From Acidobacteriaceae bacterium (lineage in GTDB: Bacteria; Acidobacteriota; Terriglobia; Terriglobales; Acidobacteriaceae), in the NCBI GenBank assembly GCA_003134655.1, contig PLBY01000079.1:62001-126000 (forward strand): 64,000 nucleotides of DNA, given 5' to 3'. A program made the position numbers and the translations under genes. The notes under the pieces were generated by a model. It was given only the letters and a program-made list of their open reading frames with translations. It did not search any database and was not told where the DNA came from. Below are positions 50,805 through 58,582 of this stretch, piece by piece (position 1 is the stretch's first letter; each line of letters starts with the position of its first letter).

Positions 50805-51920
50805 TTACGCCTCCACCAAAAACTTCCCGTCCCGCATAATCTGCTCGTCGTCGACCCAGATATTAAACTTCCGTCCGACGACATCAATGTGCGTGGTCGA
50901 GTCCCAGTCCGCACCCGTGTGCGCGCCATACGGATTCCCGAACGCAATGTGCACCCCAGGATACTTCTCGTCCTGCAGAATCTGCCCGATCACTTCTTTC
51001 AAGTCGATGTTCGTTCCGATCGCAAACTCGCCCACGCGATCACTGTTCTCGTCGGTGTGCGTGTACTTCCAGAAATCGCTCTCGAGTTCGCGATTCTCCG
51101 AGTGTGCCTCGGTCAGCCGGTTTCCCTTGATGTGTGCCGTCAGCGGATTCTGCTTCAGATCTCCAAACTTCGCGCACAAATAATCGCCAACCACGCCATC
51201 GATCACGAACGTCCCATTGACTTCTCCGGGTGTCGTGAAAATCTCCCCGCCCGGCAGGTTCCCCCATTTGTCTGGAGAAATAATCCCGCTGGTCTTCAGC
51301 CATTTGTAGTTCGGATTCAGGTCCGCCTTCAGGTCGGTTCCCGCTGCAGTCGTAGCCCGGATCTTCGATGCCTTGCGCACCATCTCGACTACCTTCTGGC
51401 TCAGCCGGTCCACGCGCGCGAAATCCGCCCGCATCCCTTCCAGCATGATCTGCCGGTTGATGTTCACCATGTGCGCGTGGCGAATCTTGCGCCGGTTCAC
51501 CACCTCGGTCATCTGAATGCGCGACCGCAGTTCGCGAGTCTGCGCCTGTACCGCAAAAATCGAAACCTGGCTGCTCTCCAGGTCGTCCAGAATCGGGCGC
51601 GGCAAATCGGTCAGCGGACGCTCCGCCAATTCCTCGAGAACCCACGCATGGTAGGTCGCGCCGATCTTCTCCAGTTCCCGTACGATCGCCGCGGCAATCT
51701 CGATGGTCACCTCATCGGTGATCACGCAAACCTGTTCGCTAGGCTGAATACGCAGGCAGACATTCACTGCGTTGAAAGCTCCCGGTGTGTACTCGGGGTC
51801 GAAAGGGATGTGAAGGGTGCCCCATCCTTCTCGCGCTTTTTGCGAGAGAGCCTGCCCTGAGCCTGCCGAAGGGGTGGGAATTTTGACTGAATCAGAAGTA
51901 TGTTCCACAGGAAAACTCAT
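50805..51920 (-). CDS. M29-like aminopeptidase of the amidoligase cluster
   Basis: A 371-residue protein related to the thermophilic metalloaminopeptidase (M29, aminopeptidase T) group. Core motifs: ERVKICLRIQPSEQ-like VNVCLRIQPSEQVCVITDEV, IGATYHAWVLEELAERPLTD, GNLPGGEIFTTPGEVNGTFV (metal glutamate region), GEFAIGTNIDLKEVIGQIL and HIAFGNPYGAHTGADWDSTT with HIDVV (His/Asp ligands). It should hydrolyse N-terminal residues or small amides with a divalent metal. The start overlaps the stop of the ligase gene 51920 by one base (TAATG), a sign of translational coupling. The N-terminal residues about 14-34 are encoded by a family D repeat and have no counterpart in the fold. Confidence 0.8.
   Translation of the reverse strand: MSFPVEHTSDSVKIPTPSAGSGQALSQKAREGWGTLHIPFDPEYTPGAFNAVNVCLRIQPSEQVCVITDEVTIEIAAAIVRELEKIGATYHAWVLEELAERPLTDLPRPILDDLESSQVSIFAVQAQTRELRSRIQMTEVVNRRKIRHAHMVNINRQIMLEGMRADFARVDRLSQKVVEMVRKASKIRATTAAGTDLKADLNPNYKWLKTSGIISPDKWGNLPGGEIFTTPGEVNGTFVIDGVVGDYLCAKFGDLKQNPLTAHIKGNRLTEAHSENRELESDFWKYTHTDENSDRVGEFAIGTNIDLKEVIGQILQDEKYPGVHIAFGNPYGAHTGADWDSTTHIDVVGRKFNIWVDDEQIMRDGKFLVEA
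51818..51880. repeat. Family D palindrome inside the M29-like reading frame
   Basis: The element GCCCCATCCTTCTCGCGCTT with GCGAGAGAGCCTGCCCTGAG and CCTGCCGAAGGGGTGGG is 63 bases long (a multiple of three). It encodes about residues 14-34 and is a close relative of the intergenic element at 9830-9893. Confidence 0.75.
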
Positions 51921-53056
51921 TACCCTACTTTTCGTGCGGCAGCCGGTTCTTCTTCCAGTCCGGCCTCCGTCTCCTCGATGATGTAATCAACCACTTTCTT
52001 CAAATCCCCAGTCTCCTGGAACACGCGCAGCTGCCGGTCGGCCCCGCTGCCTTTTTCCAGAATAGTGTGGATGTAATTCAATTCCTCGCGCGAATCCAGT
52101 TCGTCCACCACATCGTCGACGAACTCCAGATACTCGTGCACCAGATCGCGCGCCGGCACTTCCGTCTGCTTGCCGAAATCGATCATCTTGCCGTCGAGCC
52201 CGTACCGCGATGCCCGCCACTTGTTCTCCATGATGAGCGCGCGCCGGTACAGCCGGAACCCTTGATTCGCCGTATACAGCTTGTACAACTTGGCCACGGT
52301 GGCCTGGATCAAAGCCGCCAGCGCGATGGTCTCGTCGGCCCGCATCGGAATATCGCACACCCGGAACTCGATCGTATTAAAGAATGGATGCGGCCGGATG
52401 TCCCACCAGATCTTCTTGGCATTGTCGATGCAGTTAGTCTTGATCAGCAGCTTGATGAAGTTCTCGTACTCGCCCCAGCTCGGAAAGTAATCTGGAATGT
52501 TCGTCCGCGGAAACTTGTCAAACACTTTGCACCGGTACGATTTCAGCCCGGTATTCATCCCCAACCAGAACGGTGAATTGGTCGACAGCGCCAGAATGTG
52601 CGGCAGAAAATAGCGCGCGTGATTCATCATGTGGATCGCCGTCTCGCGATCCTCGATCCCGACGTGCACGTGCAGCCCGAAAATCAGGTTCGCCCGCGCC
52701 ACCAGTTGCAGGTCCTCGACAATATTCTTGTAGCGCTCGTCCGGGTGGATCTCTTGATCCCGCCAATCTGAAAACGGATGCGTCGCCGCCGATGCCAGCC
52801 GTAATCCATTCTCTTTGGCCAGCCGAACCATGTTGCTCCGCAGCTTCTTGACCTCGGCCTTGGCTTCTTTAATATTGGCGCAGACCGACGTCCCCACCTC
52901 CACCACCGACTGGTGCATCTCCGCTTTCACCCGCTCCTGGAGAATCATCTTCCCCTTCTCCAGGATTTCGGCATGAATGTGCGACCGTAGATCCCGGGTC
53001 TCCGGATCAACGGTCTGATATTCCTCTTCAATTCCGATAGTGAACGTAGGCTGCAT
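51920..53056 (-). CDS. Carboxylate-amine ligase, YbdK/GCS2 type
   Basis: A 378-residue enzyme of the GCS2 branch (glutamate-cysteine-ligase-like, YbdK type), which joins a carboxylate to an amine using ATP. Motifs: FTIGIEEEYQTVDPETRDLR with the GIEEE metal site, EMHQSVVEVGTSVCANIKEA, ASAATHPFSDWRDQEIHPDE, RANLIFGLHVHVGIEDRETA, STNSPFWLGMNTGLKSYRCK and HPFFNTIEFRVCDIPMRADE. The length is normal for the family. It has no gshB partner here, but ATP-grasp genes lie at both sides. E. coli YbdK has weak glutamate-cysteine ligase activity, so the substrate cannot be assumed. Divergent in no part; the frame is intact. Confidence 0.92.
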   Translation of the reverse strand: MQPTFTIGIEEEYQTVDPETRDLRSHIHAEILEKGKMILQERVKAEMHQSVVEVGTSVCANIKEAKAEVKKLRSNMVRLAKENGLRLASAATHPFSDWRDQEIHPDERYKNIVEDLQLVARANLIFGLHVHVGIEDRETAIHMMNHARYFLPHILALSTNSPFWLGMNTGLKSYRCKVFDKFPRTNIPDYFPSWGEYENFIKLLIKTNCIDNAKKIWWDIRPHPFFNTIEFRVCDIPMRADETIALAALIQATVAKLYKLYTANQGFRLYRRALIMENKWRASRYGLDGKMIDFGKQTEVPARDLVHEYLEFVDDVVDELDSREELNYIHTILEKGSGADRQLRVFQETGDLKKVVDYIIEETEAGLEEEPAAARKVG

Positions 53057-53068
53057 TATTTATGTTTT

Positions 53069-53112
53069 GTCATTCCGAGCGAAGTCGAGGAACCTGCTGT
53101 TCGCCGGCAGCA
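53069..53112. repeat. Family E repeat, copy 2
   Basis: GTCATTCCGAGCGAAGTCGA with GGAACCTGCTGTTCGCCGGC, nearly identical to 5829-5870, lies 13 bases upstream of the ligase start. Confidence 0.75.
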
Positions 53113-53175
53113 CCTAATCGCCGGGGAAGTCCTAACAGTATAACAACCCCGAAAAGAGTAGCCCCCGTGGTTACC

Positions 53176-53544
53176 TTAGTCCCATTCCTTGTTCTCCTTA
53201 ACCCGAGCCCTGACGATCTTCTTCATGAGAGCGTCCGGCAAAGGCTTATCCGGCGGAAACTGAATTGTCCCTTTGGATGTACGGTGGCCCTTCAGTTCCT
53301 TCTCGAACTGGTCGAGTACCCCTGAGCCCGTCGGGAACAGACTGCAATGCTTCTTGAAAGCCGCATAGCCTACGAGCAACCCGTTGTACTTGAACATCGG
53401 AATCCCGTAACTGATGACTTCTGTAGTTTCTTTGGGCACCACGGATCGAATCACCGCGCGGATATGCTTCAACGTGCTCTGCGCGGGCTCCGGCACTGCC
53501 GCTAGATATTCATCCACGTTCTTCGCAGGTTTACCTTTTTTCAT
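53176..53544 (-). CDS. DUF1801-family protein (YdhG-like)
   Basis: A 122-residue small cytoplasmic protein with the DUF1801/YdhG pattern: VDEYLAAVPEPAQSTLKHIR, AVIRSVVPKETTEVISYGIP with MFKYNGLLVGYAAFKKHCSL, and FPTGSGVLDQF, ending with a helical tail DALMKKIVRARVKENKEWD. The family has been linked to iron/frataxin-like roles in Bacillus but mostly has no known role. It lies between the ATP-grasp and ligase genes, but E-type repeats flank it on both sides, so it may be a later insertion in the cluster. Confidence 0.85.
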   Translation of the reverse strand: MKKGKPAKNVDEYLAAVPEPAQSTLKHIRAVIRSVVPKETTEVISYGIPMFKYNGLLVGYAAFKKHCSLFPTGSGVLDQFEKELKGHRTSKGTIQFPPDKPLPDALMKKIVRARVKENKEWD

Positions 53545-53550
53545 CCCTTT

Positions 53551-53660
53551 GTCATCCTGAGCGCAGCGAAGGATCTATGTAATCTGCCTGCACCGAATCA
53601 GCAGTCGGCAGATTGCATAGATCCTTCGGCCCGCGAAAAAGCCGCGGTCCTCAGGATGAC
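53551..53660. repeat. Family E repeat, long hairpin form
   Basis: GTCATCCTGAGCGCAGCGAA with GGATCTATGTAATCTGCC pairs with GGCAGATTGCATAGATCCTT and the end CCTCAGGATGAC. The two outer arms are 12 bases, the inner about 18. It separates DUF1801 from the ATP-grasp gene. Confidence 0.8.
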
Positions 53661-53721
53661 AACTGCGTTACTGCCAACGGTGCTGCCGATGAGCCCTTTC
53701 CAGGCGCACATCCGATTGCTG

Positions 53722-54732
53722 CTATTTTGTCGGCTTGCGTTTCCGCGCCGCCACCCACTCCGGCTCTCCCTTGCGCTCAGTTTTCTCCGCCGTCCCGGCC
53801 AGGAATCCGGCCCACCGCAACTCCTTCACCGGACTTGCCCCACTCAGCGCCATCTTTACGGCCATCTCGGCGACCGCATTCACGATCCAGTCAAAATTCT
53901 CCTGCCCCACCGAAGTAATCTCCGCGTCCGGCGCCGGATTCAGAAAGTCAATCGCATACGGCACTCCACCCTCTACCGCAAACTCTACCGTATTCAAGTC
54001 GTATCCCAGTGCGCGGCACAGCGACAACGAGTCTTTCTCAATCCGTTCCTTCAAAGCCGGAGTCGACGGCGGCGGATTCCCCTTCACATAGCGCTCGTGA
54101 TGCGGCGCCTTGGGGTCGTACTTCATGATGTGCACTTTCTCCTGCCCCACCACGTAGCAGCGGTAATACTCGTCGAACTCCACTCCGCGCTGCAGCGTCA
54201 TGCACAGGCGCCCAGTCTGGTTGTAATGCTGAAAGAACTCCTCCGGCGAATGCACCTTGTATACATGCTTCCACCCGCCGCCGGAATAAGGCTTCAGAAA
54301 AGCAGGGAAGCCGACATAATCAAACAACTCCTGCCAGTTCAGCGGGAAAATTAAATTCCGCATCGACTGGTCCGTCGTCCCCTCGGGATGCTTGTTATGC
54401 GGCAGAATCACGGTGGGCGGAATCGCCACGCCCATCTTGTGCGCCAGCGCGTAGTTGAAGAACTTGTCATCCGCCGTCCACCAGAACGGATTGTTCACCA
54501 CAATCGTCCCGTGCAGCGCAGCGTTCTTCAGATACGCGCGATAGAACTCGATATCCTGCGAAATGCGGTCGATGATCACGTCATACTTCTTCGGCTCATC
54601 CATCCGGATTCCGCCGATCTTCACAAATTCCGCCTCAACGCCGTCGACCTTCATCGAGTTGATCTTCTCGACCAAAGCCGGCGGAAACGTATTCTCCATC
54701 CCAAACAGAATCCCAATCTTCTTTGCGCCCAC
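53722..54732 (-). CDS. ATP-grasp ligase (RimK/D-Ala-D-Ala-ligase-like) of the amidoligase cluster
   Basis: A 336-residue ATP-grasp enzyme. The N-terminal part binds substrate (IGILFGMENTFPPALVEKIN, MDEPKKYDVIIDRISQDIEF with YRAYLKNAALHGTIVVNNPF). The ATP-grasp core has FPAFLKPYSGGGWKHVYKVH (ATP lysine plus glycine-rich loop), RLCMTLQRGVEFDEYYRCYV (hinge), KVHIMKYDPKAPHHERYVKG and the metal site TVEFAVEGGVPYAIDFLNPA (E, D and N). It should form an amide bond between a carboxylate and an amine. The tail is basic. It is the second gene of the cluster after the esterase-like gene and is followed by DUF1801. Confidence 0.88.
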   Translation of the reverse strand: MGAKKIGILFGMENTFPPALVEKINSMKVDGVEAEFVKIGGIRMDEPKKYDVIIDRISQDIEFYRAYLKNAALHGTIVVNNPFWWTADDKFFNYALAHKMGVAIPPTVILPHNKHPEGTTDQSMRNLIFPLNWQELFDYVGFPAFLKPYSGGGWKHVYKVHSPEEFFQHYNQTGRLCMTLQRGVEFDEYYRCYVVGQEKVHIMKYDPKAPHHERYVKGNPPPSTPALKERIEKDSLSLCRALGYDLNTVEFAVEGGVPYAIDFLNPAPDAEITSVGQENFDWIVNAVAEMAVKMALSGASPVKELRWAGFLAGTAEKTERKGEPEWVAARKRKPTK

Positions 54733-54744
54733 AAGAATTCTCCT

Positions 54745-54813
54745 GTAGAGACGTTGCTTGCAACGTCTCTTCTGTCCACGAGCAAGAGAGACGTAGCAAG
54801 CTACGTCTTTACA
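54745..54813. repeat. Dispersed palindrome, family B, inverted double unit
   Basis: GTAGAGACGTTGCTTGCAAC with CGTCTCTTC and the second unit AGAGACGTAGCAAGCTACG. It separates the esterase-like stop (54820) from the ATP-grasp start (54732). Confidence 0.85.
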
Positions 54814-54819
54814 AGGTGA

Positions 54820-55530
54820 CTAAAAGTACTTCGCCGCCATCCTCAACCAAAGCGGCCAATCATGCTTCGAGTTATCGTTCCACACATCCAGCCAATGCGG
54901 AATCGCCTTCGCATTCAAAATCGCCGAGAACTTCACGTTCTGGTCCAGACACATGTCCCAGTCCGCCGACCCCAGCACGATCTTCATCTGCCGGTAGCGG
55001 CTCAAAAACCAGTCATCCGTCATATTCGGAATGAAATCCGGGGGGTTATTGAAGTAGCAGTCGTTGTCGTAATATCCATCGAGAAACTGGTGGATATCGA
55101 ACGCCCCGCTCATGCTCACGCAATACGTCACCACATCCGGATGCTTTAAAGCAAAATTCACCGCGTGATACCCGCCAAAGCTGCAGCCCGTCGCCGCCAG
55201 TTGCCACGCCTGGTTCTTCCAGCGGACAAACGGCAAGAACTCGTGCAGGATATAGCGCTCATACTGCAAATGCCGCAGCACCCGCACCCGCGGATGTACG
55301 CCCTTGTTGTACCAGCTCTCGGTATCCACGCCGTCGGGACAAAACACCTGCAATTCCCCGCGCTCGATCTTCGGCGCCAGCACGCCAATCATCCCCCGGT
55401 CTTCATACTCGAAGAACTTTCCCATCGAGGTCGGGAAGACCAGCAGCGGCATACCCGCATGCCCGAAGACAAGCGCCTCCATGTCCCGGTGGAGTTCCTG
55501 GCTATAAGCTTTGTGATATTCGCGATTCAT
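54820..55530 (-). CDS. Esterase-fold protein (PF00756-like) of the amidoligase cluster
   Basis: A 236-residue cytoplasmic alpha/beta hydrolase of the esterase D type from the ATG at 55530; a further ATG at 55557 lies in repeat-like DNA. The nucleophile is the serine in AATGCSFGGYHAVNFALKHP, the acid is an aspartate in LGSADWDMCLDQN and the base is His in NSKHDWPLWLRMAA. The start MNREYHKAYSQELHRDMEAL with VFGHAGMPLLVFPTSMGKFF is like acidobacterial members. It may cleave an ester or thioester or release the product of the ligases. First gene of the minus-strand cluster. Confidence 0.82.
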   Translation of the reverse strand: MNREYHKAYSQELHRDMEALVFGHAGMPLLVFPTSMGKFFEYEDRGMIGVLAPKIERGELQVFCPDGVDTESWYNKGVHPRVRVLRHLQYERYILHEFLPFVRWKNQAWQLAATGCSFGGYHAVNFALKHPDVVTYCVSMSGAFDIHQFLDGYYDNDCYFNNPPDFIPNMTDDWFLSRYRQMKIVLGSADWDMCLDQNVKFSAILNAKAIPHWLDVWNDNSKHDWPLWLRMAAKYF

Positions 55531-55552
55531 CGTGAGCAGAGTTTTGTGGAAG

Positions 55553-55640
55553 GGCATGGCTTTAGCCGTGCCGCTCAGCGCCGCTAGAAAAGATTGGGAG
55601 CTTTAGCCCCGGCATCGTTTCTTTTTCCGCAGCCGGAGTA
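55553..55640. repeat. GCTTTAGCC-type repeat (family I)
   Basis: GGGCATGGCTTTAGCCGTGC with CGCTCAGCGCCGCTAGAA and GGGAGCTTTAGCCCCGGC. The word GCTTTAGC occurs in two imperfect units. It lies in the leader of the amidoligase cluster. Confidence 0.45.
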
Positions 55641-55749
55641 TCTTACCCGATGACAGCCCGAAATCCCTAGAACGAGGGTAGGAAGAGATCCTGAGTCAGT
55701 TTTCCCCGTGTCCTCTGTGCTTGAGTGCTCCCAGCCAAAGCCCCAAAAT

Positions 55750-55785
55750 GAGAAGGCCCGCCCTTTGCGGAGCGGGCCCTTCGAC
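55750..55785 (-). terminator. Terminator after 55807-56913
   Basis: The stem GGCCCGC (55755-55761) / GCGGGCC (55772-55778), extended by GAAGG/CCTTC, is followed on the minus strand by TTCTCATTTT. Confidence 0.7.
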
Positions 55786-55806
55786 GGGGGAAGGATAAAC
55801 GACTCT

Positions 55807-56913
55807 CTACGATCCGTTCGAACAAATCGACAACGACGTATTGTGCTGGAAGCTCAGCCATCCATTCACTGACGTGCTGGTCGGCGCTCCGAAGTAAGGC
55901 AGCATCACCAGGTCTTGCAAGTTGTATGTGAACCCGTGCAGCACGTAGGGGAAGCCACCATAATTGGCGTCTCCCTCCTCCGGATCGCCATCTTCCAGAA
56001 TCCCGCACGGCGTATTGTTTCCGTTGAAGTTGACGGTCAGCGGATCATCTGCCCACTCACCGATTTCGTGGGAAAGTGCCGACACGTCCTGCGAGAACAC
56101 GCCAGTATGATCTACGTACGTAGCTTCCGCGTACGATTGCGGATTGCTCACGCTGCCCTCCGAGCTGTGATACCCGCCGATGCAGCAGCCCCCGCCCTGC
56201 GTCAGATACGTGTCATAGAGCAGGAAAATGGGGAACTGATTGGGTTGAATTCCGAGCTTGCTGATCAAGGTCGGAATCTGCGAGTCAAACCAGTTGATAT
56301 CGACCTCCGCCGCAGTGAAGCCGAACGGGCTTCCGGTCTTCCCATAGGTTCGCGTCGGGCTCAGCGTCTGCTCGGCCAGTACCGTCGGGCTCAGTAAGAG
56401 GTGCGAGTTGGTGTCGGTCTTGACTGTGCCCCAGAAATTCGCGCGCTGGAACGCGTCAATGTACTGGGTCATCCCCACGTTGACTCCACCTTGTGTATAC
56501 GTCGTGGTCGAATCGAAAAGGGGTGAGGTCAGAGTGTTGGTTGTCACCGTGTTCCCGTTGGAGAGCACATGCGACGGATCGAAAGTGGTCTTCGACCCGT
56601 TGCGGGCCGTGATCACGATCTTCACCGGAATGATATAGGTCGTAACCGTAGCGCTGCTGTTGGTCGAAGGCGCCGCACCCACCATGTTGTACGTGTATTT
56701 GGTGGATCCGTAGGTGAACGATCCGTTCCAGCTCTGCAGCGAAGCTGGCGGCGGGGCAACGTCGGTGCGCAGGTGTGGAGGCATCACCATGTACCTCGGG
56801 TGAGGAGTCTCCTCTTGAGCTTCTTGGGCCAGCGCGTTTCCGGCAAGTCCCACGCAGGTCAACACACAAAGGACAGCAACTGAACTCAGGCAAGCATGAC
56901 TTCTTCCGTTCAT
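55807..56913 (-). CDS. Secreted protein with zincin-like motif, paralogue 1
   Basis: A 368-residue exported protein from the ATG at 56913, with an AAGGAG ribosome site and signal peptide SSVAVLCVLTCVGLAGNALA. It shares its layout with the next gene: LQSWNGSFTYGSTKYTYNMV, YIIPVKIVITARNGSKTTFD, MTQYIDAFQRANFWGTVKTD, VDINWFDSQIPTLISKLGIQ, GGGCCIGGYHSSEGSVSNPQ and VSALSHEIGEWADDPLTVNF, CGILEDGDPEEGDANYGGFP. The SHEIGEWxDDP word looks like a metal-binding site (HExxE type), and the CC pair could form disulfides. A metallopeptidase-like function is possible. A candidate promoter lies at 57036-57065. Confidence 0.75.
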   Translation of the reverse strand: MNGRSHACLSSVAVLCVLTCVGLAGNALAQEAQEETPHPRYMVMPPHLRTDVAPPPASLQSWNGSFTYGSTKYTYNMVGAAPSTNSSATVTTYIIPVKIVITARNGSKTTFDPSHVLSNGNTVTTNTLTSPLFDSTTTYTQGGVNVGMTQYIDAFQRANFWGTVKTDTNSHLLLSPTVLAEQTLSPTRTYGKTGSPFGFTAAEVDINWFDSQIPTLISKLGIQPNQFPIFLLYDTYLTQGGGCCIGGYHSSEGSVSNPQSYAEATYVDHTGVFSQDVSALSHEIGEWADDPLTVNFNGNNTPCGILEDGDPEEGDANYGGFPYVLHGFTYNLQDLVMLPYFGAPTSTSVNGWLSFQHNTSLSICSNGS

Positions 56914-57035
56914 AGGCGATCTTGTCTCCTTGGAATTTTCCTTCTGACGACAGAGTGACAATCGAACCCCAAACCTGAACCGGCGGTTGTCCAACCTCGA
57001 TTTCCGCAAGTCCTGACACCGACTCAGCAGCACAT

Positions 57036-57065
57036 TTTCTAATCTCTGAGTAAACTCCGAGTCAA
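57036..57065 (-). promoter_or_regulatory. Candidate promoter for the paralogue at 55807-56913
   Basis: On the minus strand, TTGACT (57060-57065) stands 18 bases before TAGAAA (57036-57041). The start codon is about 120 bases further. Confidence 0.35.
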
Positions 57066-57202
57066 TGTGCAAATGTTTTAAGCCCCTGTTTTTGTTCTGT
57101 TTTTGTAAACTGCAAATGCATTTCCGTCTTTCGTAAATTCGCTTACCAGGAAACCCGATCGGGCTTTCCCCTGTGTCCCCGGGGTTCATTGCCCCTAGCG
57201 CT

Positions 57203-57236
57203 CAAACAAAAAACCCGTCCCTTGCGGGACGGGTTG
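57203..57236 (-). terminator. Terminator after 57258-58361
   Basis: The 10-bp stem AACCCGTCCC (57212-57221) / GGGACGGGTT (57226-57235), loop TTGC, is followed on the minus strand by TTTTGTTTG. Confidence 0.85.
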
Positions 57237-57257
57237 ATTCATCAAGAAGCAATTCGA

Positions 57258-58361
57258 TTAACCGCCGTTGTTGCAGATCCCCAGCTTAAACGGATTATCG
57301 TGAAACGATTCAGTCCCGCCATCTACCGAAGTCGTATTGGGCGCACCGAAGTATTCCAGATAGACCAGATCCTGCAGGTTATAAGTAAACCCGTTCAGGA
57401 CGTAAGGGAAAGCCCCATAGTTGGAGAAGCCTTCCTCCGGGTCTCCTGTTTCCAGAATCCCGCAGGAAACCGGGTTGCCGTTGGTGTTCACGACGAGCGG
57501 ATCGTCGAGCCACTCGCCCACTTCGTGCGACAACGCCGAAACGTCCTGCGCGAAAATGCCCGGCGTGCTGATGTAGGTGAAGTGCGAATACGCCTGCGGG
57601 GCCGATGTGCTGCCGTAGGCGCTGTGGTATCCGCCAATGCAGCATCCGCCCTCAGTCAGGTACGAATTGTACGTGATGAAGATCGGCAGAGTGCCTGGGG
57701 TGATCACTTTGGCGAACTTAGTGATGATCGCTTGGATTTGACCATCGAACCAGTTGATGTCTGCTGTTCCCACCGTGATACCAAACTCGGTCGAAACCTT
57801 GCCATCAGCGGCCGGCACGGTCAGGGTCTGCAGCGGCGTTACCTTTGGTTGACCCAGAAGAACGTGGTAGCCAGTCCCGGCAACCGTCGACCAGAAGTTG
57901 CCGCGCTGGAATGCGTCTTCGTACTGCGTCGTCCCCAGATCCGTCCCCATGGGCGTAACCCAGTCCATGTTCTGGAAGATCGGCGAATTCACGGTGTTTG
58001 AGACCGCCGACTTGCCGTTGCTCTGGATTGTTTCGGGACTGAAGATCGTCGTCTTTCCGTTGGACACATACTTGAGCGCGATCGGGATCAGGAACACCTT
58101 AACCGTGGTCGACGTGCCCGTGGAAGGGTCGGTTCCAACCATGTTGTAGTTGTAGGTGTGGCTCTTGTACACGAAGGATCCGTTCCAGGTCTTCAGAGGA
58201 GTCACAGGCGCATTGCCGGTATCGGCATGGAGGGTTGGTCGCAGCCGTTCAAACATCGGATGGGCGGGCGTGGTATCTTCCTGGGCAATGGCGGTGCCTG
58301 TTACGCAGGCAACCACCGCAAGCGCAGCCAGCAGGCTGAGCACAGTGATTCGTTGCTTCAT
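57258..58361 (-). CDS. Secreted protein with zincin-like motif, paralogue 2
   Basis: A 367-residue exported protein with signal peptide ITVLSLLAALAVVACVTGTA. It is a clear paralogue of the next gene downstream (55807): LKTWNGSFVYKSHTYNYNMV, FLIPIALKYVSNGKTTIFSP, TTQYEDAFQRGNFWSTVAGT, ADINWFDGQIQAIITKFAKV, GGCCIGGYHSAYGSTSAPQA, VSALSHEVGEWLDDPLVVNT and CGILETGDPEEGFSNYGAFP. The conserved HEVGEW and following acidic residues may bind zinc. The two genes are about 60 bases plus promoter apart and have their own terminators, so they are separately transcribed copies rather than an operon. Confidence 0.75.
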   Translation of the reverse strand: MKQRITVLSLLAALAVVACVTGTAIAQEDTTPAHPMFERLRPTLHADTGNAPVTPLKTWNGSFVYKSHTYNYNMVGTDPSTGTSTTVKVFLIPIALKYVSNGKTTIFSPETIQSNGKSAVSNTVNSPIFQNMDWVTPMGTDLGTTQYEDAFQRGNFWSTVAGTGYHVLLGQPKVTPLQTLTVPAADGKVSTEFGITVGTADINWFDGQIQAIITKFAKVITPGTLPIFITYNSYLTEGGCCIGGYHSAYGSTSAPQAYSHFTYISTPGIFAQDVSALSHEVGEWLDDPLVVNTNGNPVSCGILETGDPEEGFSNYGAFPYVLNGFTYNLQDLVYLEYFGAPNTTSVDGGTESFHDNPFKLGICNNGG

Positions 58362-58582
58362 GAGTAAAAGTTCTCCTTAGGGTCAATGGAACAGTTAGGT
58401 GGTTGGAGCTTGCAAAAAGAGGCTCTTGTTGGAGTCCGAGGTCCACAGTTCCCCGGACGCAGGGGATAAAAGATACGTTCAATTCTTGCTTTCCTTGGCC
58501 CCGGATGTCAACTGTGAATATTTCTGCAGCATCCTTTCTGTAAAATGAGTTCGCCCGCGAACTGGCCGCATCAACCGACTGA

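Larger units (their letters stand above)
56914..57257. other. Region between the two paralogues
   Basis: A 344-base gap. It holds a terminator of the upstream paralogue at 57203-57236 and a candidate promoter for the downstream one at 57036-57065. The middle is T-rich on the plus strand (CCCTGTTTTTGTTCTGTTTT). Confidence 0.6.
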
